DNA of 49,725 nt from Halobacteriovoraceae bacterium (GTDB lineage Bacteria; Bdellovibrionota; Bacteriovoracia; Bacteriovoracales; Bacteriovoracaceae), in the NCBI GenBank assembly GCA_002712005.1, contig PASP01000006.1:1-49725 (forward strand), given 5' to 3'. Below are positions 26,408 to 34,578 of this stretch, piece after piece (the stretch's first letter is position 1; each line of letters starts with the position of its first letter). Below the pieces are notes generated by a model. It saw only the letters and a program-made list of their open reading frames with translations, did not search any database and was not told the origin of the DNA. The position numbers were made by a program, and so were the translations under genes.

Positions 26408-27499
26408 TCATTGTGATTGTGATAAAGAGGCCTTCTTAACTTTATCGGGGTCTCGCAAAATGAGCATAGCGTCTCCATAGCTAAAGAAGCGGTATTCTTT
26501 GGCCACAGCTTCACGATAGAGTTCTAACGTTTTATCTCGCCCGATTAAAGAAGAAACCAACATGAGTAAAGTACTCTCTGGTAGGTGAAAATTTGTGAGA
26601 AGGGCCGATATACTTTGAACTTCAACACCGGGATGAAGAAAGATGGATGTCTCTTTCATCTCACCTCCTCGATACTCTTTTCTCTCTGGCCAAAGGCTCT
26701 CAAGAACGCGAAGTGAAGTTGTTCCCACGGCCACTCTAAATTCTGAAGAACAAATTTCATCCCAATCATTTGGTGAAACAAAGTAATGCTCACTATGCAT
26801 ATTATGTTCTCGAATATCCTCACTCTTAACGGGTAGAAAAGTTCCCAACCCCACATGAAGAGTCACAAAATTCTTTGAGATATTCTTCTTGGCCAAATTC
26901 TTAAAAACTTCTTCAGTAAAGTGAAGCCCAGCAGTCGGTGCAGCAACCGAACCCTCTTCCTCTTTTTGGGAACCAGCGTAGATGGTTTGGTAATTTTCTC
27001 GATCCCTTTCATCTGACTCACCACTGCGAATATAAGGAGGTATAGGAATTTTGGCCTCTTCTTCAATGATCGTGTGAACGAGAGAGAGATGAGAAAACTC
27101 AATACGGTAACCACCAGAAAGAGAAACTTCTCGAATGGTGGCAAAGAGATCTTCAGTAAAAATAATCTTATCCCCTAATTTCTTTTTGCCATTTGATTTG
27201 ATTAAGCAGGGAAAGAGTCCTTTTTCATCAGCGTGTTTTTTAAGAAGAAAAATTTCAACCTTCGCCCCTGTGGGCTTATGACCAATAAGACGGCAGGGAA
27301 AGACTTTCGAATTATTCAGAACTAATTTTGCACCGGCAGGGAGAAATTGAGGTAGATTATAGAAATGCTCATGAGTGATGGTGTCTTCTTTTTCATTATA
27401 GATAAGAAGACGCGAATGATCTCTGGGCTCACAGGGCCTTTGGGCAATAAGGGAGCTTGGAAGCTCGTAATGATAGCTCTTTAATAAATGGTCACTCAT
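26408..27499 (-). CDS. queA: S-adenosylmethionine:tRNA ribosyltransferase-isomerase QueA
   Basis: QueA converts preQ1 in tRNA to epoxyqueuosine using the ribosyl part of SAM. The 363-aa protein is of normal length and has recognisable conserved pieces: YELPSSLIAQRP near the N-terminus, LNNSKVFPCRL, APTAGLHFTEE, THVGLGTF-type VTLHVGLGTFLPV, and NFHLPESTLLMLVSSLIG. It heads the minus-strand run and is transcribed away from the acyltransferase gene at 27659. Confidence 0.98.
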   Translation of the reverse strand: MSDHLLKSYHYELPSSLIAQRPCEPRDHSRLLIYNEKEDTITHEHFYNLPQFLPAGAKLVLNNSKVFPCRLIGHKPTGAKVEIFLLKKHADEKGLFPCLIKSNGKKKLGDKIIFTEDLFATIREVSLSGGYRIEFSHLSLVHTIIEEEAKIPIPPYIRSGESDERDRENYQTIYAGSQKEEEGSVAAPTAGLHFTEEVFKNLAKKNISKNFVTLHVGLGTFLPVKSEDIREHNMHSEHYFVSPNDWDEICSSEFRVAVGTTSLRVLESLWPERKEYRGGEMKETSIFLHPGVEVQSISALLTNFHLPESTLLMLVSSLIGRDKTLELYREAVAKEYRFFSYGDAMLILRDPDKVKKASLSQSQ

Positions 27500-27658
27500 A
27501 AACTTATCAAATAGATCTTATGGGTTCACGGCCATCATCGAGGCCATGGGAGAATCTCACATTAGCCCCTGTTTATGACACATCTCGCTTATTTAGAAAA
27601 GGAAAATTAGGTGCATTTAAACTTTGTCTTTGTAAGGTGGGCCCTCTAAAATAGTTCT

Positions 27659-28273
27659 ATGCTAGATCGACTTATTTACTTTATTGTTCGTGCCCTGAGT
27701 TGCACATATCGCTACCAGATTGTCTCCGGTGCTGAAAACCTACAAAAGGCCCGTGAGCTATCCCCTTCTCGAGGTTATTTATTTGCCATTTGGCATCAAA
27801 ATCTCTTTCAAGGAATCACGGCCCAGACCGGTGACCAACATGTCGTTATCGTTAGCCGTTCAAAGGATGCTAATCCGGTGGCCTATACCTGTAGAAAGTT
27901 GGGTCATGTTGTCTGTCGAGGCAGCTCAAGAGCAAAAGATGGACGCGATAAGGGCGGCAAGGTGGCCATGGAAGAAATGGTTCAAGTCTTACAGAAAGGA
28001 CTTCCTGGAGCAGTAACCGTGGATGGTCCCAAAGGACCTGCCAAAGAAGTCAAACCTGGGATTATTGCAATGGCAAAAAAATCTCAGACGGCCATCATTC
28101 CCTATGCCCCACTTGCCACTTCCTATTGGGAATTCAAGAGCTGGGACCGTTTTAGGCTCCCGAAACCCTTTTCTAAGATAAATATCTCCTATGGTGAACC
28201 TATTCTCGTTGCAGATGAAGACTTTAGCCATTATCAAGAACTCTTAAAAGAAAAACTCAATCTAATCTCCTAA
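27659..28273 (+). CDS. DUF374 lysophospholipid acyltransferase-like protein
   Basis: This 204-aa protein matches the DUF374 branch of the LPLAT superfamily. The HxxxxE/D-type active-site histidine is in FAIWHQNLFQG (about residues 42-52), followed by SRSKDA, VVCRGSS and the substrate motif VTVDGPKGPAKEVKPG. These proteins transfer acyl groups to lipid or lipid A precursors near the inner membrane; the acceptor is unknown. A short N-terminal hydrophobic helix could anchor it. It is followed 12 bp later by a fatty acid cis/trans isomerase, giving a two-gene membrane-lipid unit. Confidence 0.85.
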   Translation: MLDRLIYFIVRALSCTYRYQIVSGAENLQKARELSPSRGYLFAIWHQNLFQGITAQTGDQHVVIVSRSKDANPVAYTCRKLGHVVCRGSSRAKDGRDKGGKVAMEEMVQVLQKGLPGAVTVDGPKGPAKEVKPGIIAMAKKSQTAIIPYAPLATSYWEFKSWDRFRLPKPFSKINISYGEPILVADEDFSHYQELLKEKLNLIS

Positions 28274-28285
28274 ACCAGGACCCCT

Positions 28286-30625
28286 ATGAAGTCATATTTT
28301 ATTTATCTTTTTCATTTATTAAGCCTCCTTACTTTTATGGCCATAGGAACTTCTTGTACCGAATCCACATTTAATAAAGAGACCGATAATCATCGTCAAA
28401 ATGTAGCGTTCTATTCTGAACAAGTTCAGCCCATATTTGATCAAAAATGTATTGCTTGCCACTCCTGCTTCAATTCCCCATGCCAACTCAATCTCACTTC
28501 TTACGAAGGAATTATGAGAGGGGCTAACCAAACAAGTATTTACGATTTCCCAAAATTTAAGGCCCGTAATCCAACTCGACTCTATATTGACGCCAATAAC
28601 CCTCAACAATGGCAGAAGAAAGGTTTCTATTCCGTAACTGAGAGAGAAGATAAACTCTCTATTCTTGAAACTCTCATCCACGATATGCCCGGAATCGAAT
28701 CTCAACTTCAAAAGAAATATCACTCTGAAAATAGTCGCGTCTGCATTGGCGATACCTCAAAGGATTCCCTTGAAGCTTATAAAGTCGCCAATCCTGCCGG
28801 AAGAATGCCTTATGGGCTACCGAAACTCTCTCAAGATGAAAAGAAGGTCATTAGTAAGTGGATCGACCTTGGTACACCAGGTCCTGAAACTCTATCTTTA
28901 GAAGAGAATCTGATAAAGAAATCCGGTGTCGCTGATAAAATAAAAGTATGGGAAGAATTCTTTAATCGTGGAGATATGAAAGCTAGGCTTTCCGCACGTT
29001 ATATTTATGAACACCTCTTTTTGGCCTCTCTTTATTTTCCAGAAAGTCCCCAATACTTCTTTCGTCTTACGCGCTCTAAAACTAAAGATGGCCCATTCGA
29101 AGAGGTCTCCACGACCTTTCCCTTTGGGGAACCCAATGGTTCTTTCACTTATCGATTTAGACCGATAACAAATACTCACATGCATAAGCACCACATTCCA
29201 TTTCCCCTAACCCAAGAAAAAAGAGAAACGTGGCAAAAGAATTTTATCGACAGTAAATGGAGATTCATTCCTAAGGAGATGCCCCCCTACGGAAGAGCCG
29301 GGGCCAATCCCTATAAAACCTTTGCCGCCATTCCGGCGAAGGCGCGCTATAAGTTTATGTTGGAAGAAGCAGGCTATCATGTCATGACCTTTATCAAAGG
29401 TCCTGTTTGTCGGGGTCAAACGGCCCTCAATGTCATTAATGATCATTTTTGGGTTCTTTTCACCGATCCTGAAGAAGATGTAATCTCCAATCATAATCCT
29501 ACTTATGACTATGTTGCTGAGTCCACTTTCCTACCGGCCCAGGCAGAAGATACCCTTGAGCCCTTCATCGACTTCAGAAAGAAATATTGGAATTCAGTAG
29601 AAAAGAAATTCTCCTATATGAAGAAAAAGAAATTAAGTGAAAACTTCTTTTGGAAAGGACTCGAAGGAGATAAGCCCAATACCAATGCAACCTTAACTGT
29701 TTATCGCCACTTCAATAGTGCGAAAGTGTTAAGAGGGCTCCAAGGAAGAACACCTAAAACGATTTGGGTTCTCGATTATCATATCTTTGAATCCATCTAT
29801 TATAATCTCACCGCAAGTTACAATGTATTTGGACCTCTATTGCACCAACTTCATTCACGCCTCTATATGGAAATTTCTCGAATCGCTTCTGAAGATCTCT
29901 TTATCAGTTTTCTTCCCCAAGAAGAGCGTCTCAAAATTAGAAAAAAATGGAATGAACAAGTCCCTAAAGATAAGCAATCTATTTATAAGAAAATTTTTGA
30001 TTTCGTGACGAAAGAAACGGAAGAAAAAATGCAATTTGATTACGCTTATATGGGGCAGGATGTATCTTCCACTTTAAAGCTCGATCGAGAAGCTCCTAAA
30101 GAAGACTTTATCAAAAGAATAGTCTCAACCCTCTATACTCAAGAACAAATTAGCCCGCGAGGTTATAAGCCTATTCCTCCTGAGCTTCATGTTATAAAGA
30201 ACTTTAATGCAAAGAAGTTAAGTCTATTTCCAGACAGCATGCTTCTCAAAGTTGAAAGAAAGAATGGAGAACATGAAGTTTATACTCTGATTCGCAATAA
30301 AGATCACTACAACGTCTCGATGCTCTTTTTTGAACAAGATAGAAGGAGAATCTCCGGCGACACAATTGATATTATTGCAGGAACAGCTACGAGTTATCCT
30401 AATCTCTACCTTATCATACCAGAAGCTAAGCTGAAGGAATTTTCCCATATGCTTGGACAAACCCAATCTGCGAAGAAAACCTTTTCCATTCTTAAGCAAT
30501 TCTCCATCACCCGATCTCATATTGATTTTTGGAAGCACCATTTTTGGTTCTCCAATCACACCCATAATGAACTTACCAATGAAATAGGTATGCTCGATCT
30601 CAATCGCTATATGGGTCTTTACTAA
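28286..30625 (+). CDS. cti: Fatty acid cis/trans isomerase with haem c motif
   Basis: Cti converts cis unsaturated acyl chains in membrane phospholipids to trans, a rapid response to solvents or heat. The 779-aa protein has a signal sequence ending in AIGTSC (possible but poor lipobox) and an early cytochrome-c-type haem site CIACH (residues 56-60), preceded by EQVQPIFDQKC, as in known Cti proteins. A second Cys-rich piece (SCFNSPC) follows. Its length is close to Pseudomonas Cti. It acts in the periplasm. Its position directly behind an acyltransferase gene supports a lipid role. Confidence 0.88.
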   Translation: MKSYFIYLFHLLSLLTFMAIGTSCTESTFNKETDNHRQNVAFYSEQVQPIFDQKCIACHSCFNSPCQLNLTSYEGIMRGANQTSIYDFPKFKARNPTRLYIDANNPQQWQKKGFYSVTEREDKLSILETLIHDMPGIESQLQKKYHSENSRVCIGDTSKDSLEAYKVANPAGRMPYGLPKLSQDEKKVISKWIDLGTPGPETLSLEENLIKKSGVADKIKVWEEFFNRGDMKARLSARYIYEHLFLASLYFPESPQYFFRLTRSKTKDGPFEEVSTTFPFGEPNGSFTYRFRPITNTHMHKHHIPFPLTQEKRETWQKNFIDSKWRFIPKEMPPYGRAGANPYKTFAAIPAKARYKFMLEEAGYHVMTFIKGPVCRGQTALNVINDHFWVLFTDPEEDVISNHNPTYDYVAESTFLPAQAEDTLEPFIDFRKKYWNSVEKKFSYMKKKKLSENFFWKGLEGDKPNTNATLTVYRHFNSAKVLRGLQGRTPKTIWVLDYHIFESIYYNLTASYNVFGPLLHQLHSRLYMEISRIASEDLFISFLPQEERLKIRKKWNEQVPKDKQSIYKKIFDFVTKETEEKMQFDYAYMGQDVSSTLKLDREAPKEDFIKRIVSTLYTQEQISPRGYKPIPPELHVIKNFNAKKLSLFPDSMLLKVERKNGEHEVYTLIRNKDHYNVSMLFFEQDRRRISGDTIDIIAGTATSYPNLYLIIPEAKLKEFSHMLGQTQSAKKTFSILKQFSITRSHIDFWKHHFWFSNHTHNELTNEIGMLDLNRYMGLY

Positions 30626-30669
30626 TAGAGTGGCTTTCACTTTTCCTGTTGAATGGAGATAATCTCTAT

Positions 30670-30999
30670 ATGAAAAGATTATGCAAGCTAAGTCTATTGA
30701 TTCTTAGGAAAGAGATATTCGCCCTTCTCCTCCTACTGCCCTGTGATATCGTCATCGAAAGTAGTGTATTGGCCAATTCAGAAGATCTTGGAAAAAGACT
30801 GTGGCAAGAGTTGGAAAAGAGTAAGCACAAAGTCCTTGAAGCTGACTTAAATGAGCTTGCTAAACAAACAGAGGAATCGATTAAAAAAGATCAAAATAAA
30901 GAGAAAGTCGATCAAATCTCCACCCAAATGTCCTCAACTCTAAGAGAAGACTCCCCAAAGCAGAGACCCACCAGCTCATTTCGTTCTCGAAGCCGCTAA
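30670..30999 (+). CDS. Small exported protein of unknown function
   Basis: This 109-aa protein has an N-terminal hydrophobic stretch (IFALLLLLPCDIVIESSVLA) that can serve as a signal peptide or anchor, and then a charged helical region rich in Lys, Glu and Gln (about residues 38-90) and a Ser/Arg tail (SSFRSRSR). The ATG at 30670 is preferred, but a TTG at 30649 is in frame and the ribosome site (GGAG) is 12 nt away, so the start is uncertain. It begins the unknown exported cluster. Confidence 0.5.
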   Translation: MKRLCKLSLLILRKEIFALLLLLPCDIVIESSVLANSEDLGKRLWQELEKSKHKVLEADLNELAKQTEESIKKDQNKEKVDQISTQMSSTLREDSPKQRPTSSFRSRSR

Positions 31000-31084
31000 C
31001 GTATTATCAAACACTTACCTATTTACTCATGCAAAATTTAAACTCTGAGTAGTTTTATCCGATAAAGACTATGAGGGAATGTGT

Positions 31085-31669
31085 ATGAAAGACAGAAAAA
31101 TAAAGATTCAATCTAAAGCCTATACTTTAATTGCGCTCTTTGCGATTGGTGTTCTGACACCTTTACAAGCGGTAGACTCCAAAGATACGCAAAAGCTTGA
31201 TAAAATCATCAAACTTCCAGCAGGGCGTGAATTAAAACTTAATTCTAATTGGATGAAATATACCTCAAAGAAAATTCTCTCCAAGATTAGCTCTTATCCT
31301 ATGTTAGAAAATAAGAATCATCATGGCCTCATGGGCACCCTTAATACAGAAGTTAAATTCTTTAACAAAAAGAGAGAAGGAAATATTACTCAATGGTTTG
31401 GCAAAGAATGTAATCGATTAAAAGATCTCTACCCTCCTCAAGATTCCAAGGTCATTTATGAAAAAGAAAAGCTTCTCTGTAAAATTGAACTCCATCCAAG
31501 TTCAAAGACCAAAGGGATGATTCAATATCTTAAGGCCAAAAATATTCGCGATAATAAAGTCTTTATTTATAGTTATAATTTTTTCACTCCTCTAAAAAAA
31601 TCAAATAAGCTTGCCCAATGGACGGATATGAAAAAAGAGGTCTCAAAACTTATGGAGGCCAATCTATGA
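31085..31669 (+). CDS. Exported protein of unknown function
   Basis: This 194-aa protein has an N-terminal signal peptide (AYTLIALFAIGVLTPLQA-V, about 29 residues) and a very basic mature part (many Lys and Asn) with two cysteines (KECNRL and KLLCKIE). The start at 31085 is chosen over ATG 31079 because GAGGG ends 7 nt before it. Its stop overlaps the next start in ATGA, so it is translationally coupled to the 737-aa protein and the two probably work together. Confidence 0.6.
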   Translation: MKDRKIKIQSKAYTLIALFAIGVLTPLQAVDSKDTQKLDKIIKLPAGRELKLNSNWMKYTSKKILSKISSYPMLENKNHHGLMGTLNTEVKFFNKKREGNITQWFGKECNRLKDLYPPQDSKVIYEKEKLLCKIELHPSSKTKGMIQYLKAKNIRDNKVFIYSYNFFTPLKKSNKLAQWTDMKKEVSKLMEANL

Positions 31670-33879
31670 AAAAGAATGAGCAAGGAAAACTATTAAGAAA
31701 GTGTCGGTCACTACTCTTTGTAACGAGTTTATCCCTAAGTTCTTTCGGTCCTATCACCCCCATCAATTCGATCTGGGCGGAGACGGCCAATATTGGAGAC
31801 CCAGGAGGTTGTCCATTTGAAAACTCATCGAGTACAAGTGACTCCATAGCCAAAGTAAAGGCCTCCCTACAAACTCTTGCGGGAAGCTCGGATGCTTGTG
31901 GTGAAACCATTGGCGCAAGTGCCGCCAGTCTATCTAGTCTTCTCGATGGAATTCTTGATTCAAGTTTTCCGGTAACGGAGATTGATGTTGATGGAAGTAC
32001 TACTCTTACCTGTGACAACTATGTAGCAATCCTCGCAAAAGAAAAGTCTTTGGCCATGGAAGCCAAGAATAATGAGTACTTTGTTGTCGGAACAGATTTT
32101 CTTACTCGCTATGCCCGTTGTGAAATTTTCACTCGTCCTGAAGAAGAAGTTAACGAAGAAGATCTTCAAGAAGAATATCACGGGCTCTCCCAATCTCAGC
32201 GTTACGATCTCTGTGTCGATACCATTTACCAAGAGACCTTTTATCGTAAAGTAGAAGAATGTGACATTATTGAAAATATTGAATACGAAAATAATAAAAA
32301 TCAGGCTTATAAAGACCAGATCACTCAAGTCACAGAAATGGCCACAAACCTTATTTCTTCTTCCGAAGGCTGTAGTAAACCCGATATTCTAAGAAATATC
32401 ACTCAATCCATTATTCCGTTAATTACAACTCTAGGAACCTATAGTGTATCGGGACCTTTCCTAGGAGCTGGGGTCGCCTTTGGTGGAAATCTTGCTTCCG
32501 CTCTTGTAGATCGTTTCTTTAATACAGATGGACCCAATGAATATATTGACCTTCTCGAAGGAGAAAGTGAATGGGAAAATCTCAATTGCCTCTACTATCA
32601 AGTTCAAAATGAAGCCTTGGCCTGTAATGCGCCAGACTTTGAAGAGATCCCTCCTCTCGAGAGACAAGTTTCCTGTGAGGCCCAAAGAGAAAATCAAATT
32701 ATTGATGATATCAGTGACCTCTCTCTGATTATAAAGAGTTTAGCTAATTCAACTTCACCACTAGGTAAAGCTGAAAGAGCCGATCAAATCCGTGACCTCC
32801 TCAATAAAGAGATCACTTATCCTGATGGTTCTAAGACCTTAAAACTATCCGAATACTTAAAAGAAGTTGCCGATGGACTATCCAATGACCCGAGTCGTTC
32901 AGCTGATCTCTTTCAGGCCTCTCGCTTAAATAAAATCATCGACAATATTGATGAATATAATGGAATCGTTGCGACTTCTCCTATTGATGCCGAAAAAGTG
33001 ATGGAGAATAACGCTGCTCTACACGGTCTCGTCAAAGATGGCTCAGGAGTTTTTGATCTCGTGGATACGGTTTCACGTTATTGGAATAGACAGGAAAGAA
33101 CTTATTCATCTGGAATGATCGGTCGCCTTAAAGCAGTAGAAACGGCCTCTCCTTTGGCCTCAATTGTTCCTCTTGATGATTCAGACATGCAATCAAGTGA
33201 ATCCACAAAAATTGCTCACGATGCCTTGGTCGATCTTTATAAAGGTAAGTTTGAAAAACGATTGCAAGACCAACAAGAAACTTATCTAAGTAATCGTAAG
33301 CCAAAAACAGACTCTCAAAGAAATAGTAATCTTGACTATATCATTCCCCTCTTTCAATCTTGTACATTAAATTCAGGAATGTTCCACTATGCTGAAAAGA
33401 ATAATGACACTCACAGTATCAATCTTATTGGCACCCCTTCAGAGGAATATAGTAATATCTGTGCAAAATTTAAATGTCCGGATGGAAGCTTGCTTCCAGA
33501 ATTTAAGGTCGATAATACGCCAGGTTCCGACTCAGCTGGAACTCAATTCAAACGCTATCAATGTGCAGTAAAGGCCCAATATAATCAACTCTATAAGAAA
33601 CTGGTAAGGCGCTATCGTGAAACGGGAGAAATCTGTCCCCCTCCACGAACAGCTAGCCCTAACCCTGTTCGCAATGCCTCTGATAATAGAGAAATTCCTG
33701 GTAGTACTTCACGCGTACCTTCTCAATATATTTCACCTGAAGGCAACGCCTACCAAGCCTATGATCCCGATGCTGCTGGCTATGGTAGACAGAATCAAAA
33801 CCAAGGCGGAGGCTTCTTTGGAGCTATTGGAAATTTCTTTGGTGGAATCTTTAACTTCTTATTTGGTTGGATGAAGTGA
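31666..33879 (+). CDS. Large Cys-rich exported protein with Gly/Phe tail
   Basis: This 737-aa protein has a signal peptide (SLLFVTSLSLSSFGPITPINSIWA, cleavage about residue 38). The mature protein is acidic and has about 20 spaced cysteines (for example PGGCPF, SDACGE, LTCDN, ARCE, LCVD, EECD), suggesting many disulfides and an extracytoplasmic location. A hydrophobic stretch around residues 250-280 (IPLITTLGTYSVSGPFLGAGVAFGG) could insert in a membrane. The C-terminus is Gln/Pro-rich and ends in a repeated Gly/Phe motif (GGGFFGAIGNFFGGIFNFLFGW). GGAGG precedes the ATG by 7 nt. No family is recognised. Confidence 0.65.
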   Translation: MKKNEQGKLLRKCRSLLFVTSLSLSSFGPITPINSIWAETANIGDPGGCPFENSSSTSDSIAKVKASLQTLAGSSDACGETIGASAASLSSLLDGILDSSFPVTEIDVDGSTTLTCDNYVAILAKEKSLAMEAKNNEYFVVGTDFLTRYARCEIFTRPEEEVNEEDLQEEYHGLSQSQRYDLCVDTIYQETFYRKVEECDIIENIEYENNKNQAYKDQITQVTEMATNLISSSEGCSKPDILRNITQSIIPLITTLGTYSVSGPFLGAGVAFGGNLASALVDRFFNTDGPNEYIDLLEGESEWENLNCLYYQVQNEALACNAPDFEEIPPLERQVSCEAQRENQIIDDISDLSLIIKSLANSTSPLGKAERADQIRDLLNKEITYPDGSKTLKLSEYLKEVADGLSNDPSRSADLFQASRLNKIIDNIDEYNGIVATSPIDAEKVMENNAALHGLVKDGSGVFDLVDTVSRYWNRQERTYSSGMIGRLKAVETASPLASIVPLDDSDMQSSESTKIAHDALVDLYKGKFEKRLQDQQETYLSNRKPKTDSQRNSNLDYIIPLFQSCTLNSGMFHYAEKNNDTHSINLIGTPSEEYSNICAKFKCPDGSLLPEFKVDNTPGSDSAGTQFKRYQCAVKAQYNQLYKKLVRRYRETGEICPPPRTASPNPVRNASDNREIPGSTSRVPSQYISPEGNAYQAYDPDAAGYGRQNQNQGGGFFGAIGNFFGGIFNFLFGWMK

Positions 33880-34284
33880 TTGAACTTCTTTTTTAAGATC
33901 TTGGATTTCTTCTAAGATCTTCTTCACATAACGTGCTTCTTTCATAAGGGACTCATAGAGTTCCTTATTTTTTTTCTCCGACTCACTAAGAGACTGAACC
34001 ACTTTCGACTTATCCTTTTTGGAAATACCCATCTCTTTCCAAATGGCCACCCTCTCCTTAAAAGCATTGCGATAACACAATCCCTTCGATTTGCTGCACT
34101 CAATCTGATCTTGGCCCTTAAGATCTGCACATTTAATTTCATGGCAAGAATTGAGCTTCTTTTCTAGATCTTTATCGATGGCCCAGGTTGTGGGGGCGGC
34201 AAGAATAAATCCCCATATCAATAGACATCTTTCTTTTTTCTTAGCGTATGCAGCAATTGATTTCAAAATTGATCCTTTATCCAA
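33859..34284 (-). CDS. Small exported Cys/Lys-rich protein of unknown function
   Basis: This 141-aa protein has an N-terminal hydrophobic segment (CLLIWGFILAAPTTWA-I) consistent with a signal peptide. Next comes a four-cysteine stretch (NSCHEIKCADL...IECSKSKGLCYRN, about residues 47-71) and then a long, highly charged coiled coil to the C-terminus. It is read toward the 737-aa gene and overlaps its end by 21 bp. The Cys spacing suggests two disulfides. No family is recognised. Confidence 0.55.
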   Translation of the reverse strand: MDKGSILKSIAAYAKKKERCLLIWGFILAAPTTWAIDKDLEKKLNSCHEIKCADLKGQDQIECSKSKGLCYRNAFKERVAIWKEMGISKKDKSKVVQSLSESEKKNKELYESLMKEARYVKKILEEIQDLKKEVQSLHPTK

Positions 34285-34325
34285 TAAAACACCCCCTCAG
34301 TATAACCCAAAAACTGGGTCATTAG

Positions 34326-34451
34326 AGTGGGGATAAGGAAAAGTTAAATGATTAATTTCTTTACGCTTTTCGAGGTTTAAAGATAGGCACTTACAAGACT
34401 ATTAAGCTAGGTCTCTGATTTTATTTAGTTTTTTGAGAAATTATCCCCACT
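34326..34451. repeat. 11-bp perfect inverted repeat in divergent gap
   Basis: AGTGGGGATAA (34326-34336) and its exact complement TTATCCCCACT (34441-34451) are separated by 104 nt in the divergent intergenic region between the genes at 33859-34284 and 34579-37215. The arms would close a structured RNA of about 126 nt, or could be two operator half-sites. The inner 9 bp also resemble DnaA boxes with one mismatch (TTATCCCCA), in opposite orientations. Confidence 0.5.
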
Positions 34452-34578
34452 ATTGTAGCCCAGTTCCCAGGTGACAAAAGTTTGGTTTGAGGACGTATTT
34501 TTTTCACATTTGTGAATTTATATGGCAAAACAACCCTCTAAACTTTTAAACTTTAAAGATATAGACAGAGGATTCACC

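Noticed and set aside
34326-34451. Replication origin suggested by two near-DnaA boxes
   Set aside because: Only two imperfect boxes, no dnaA or dnaN nearby, and they are better read as one inverted repeat.
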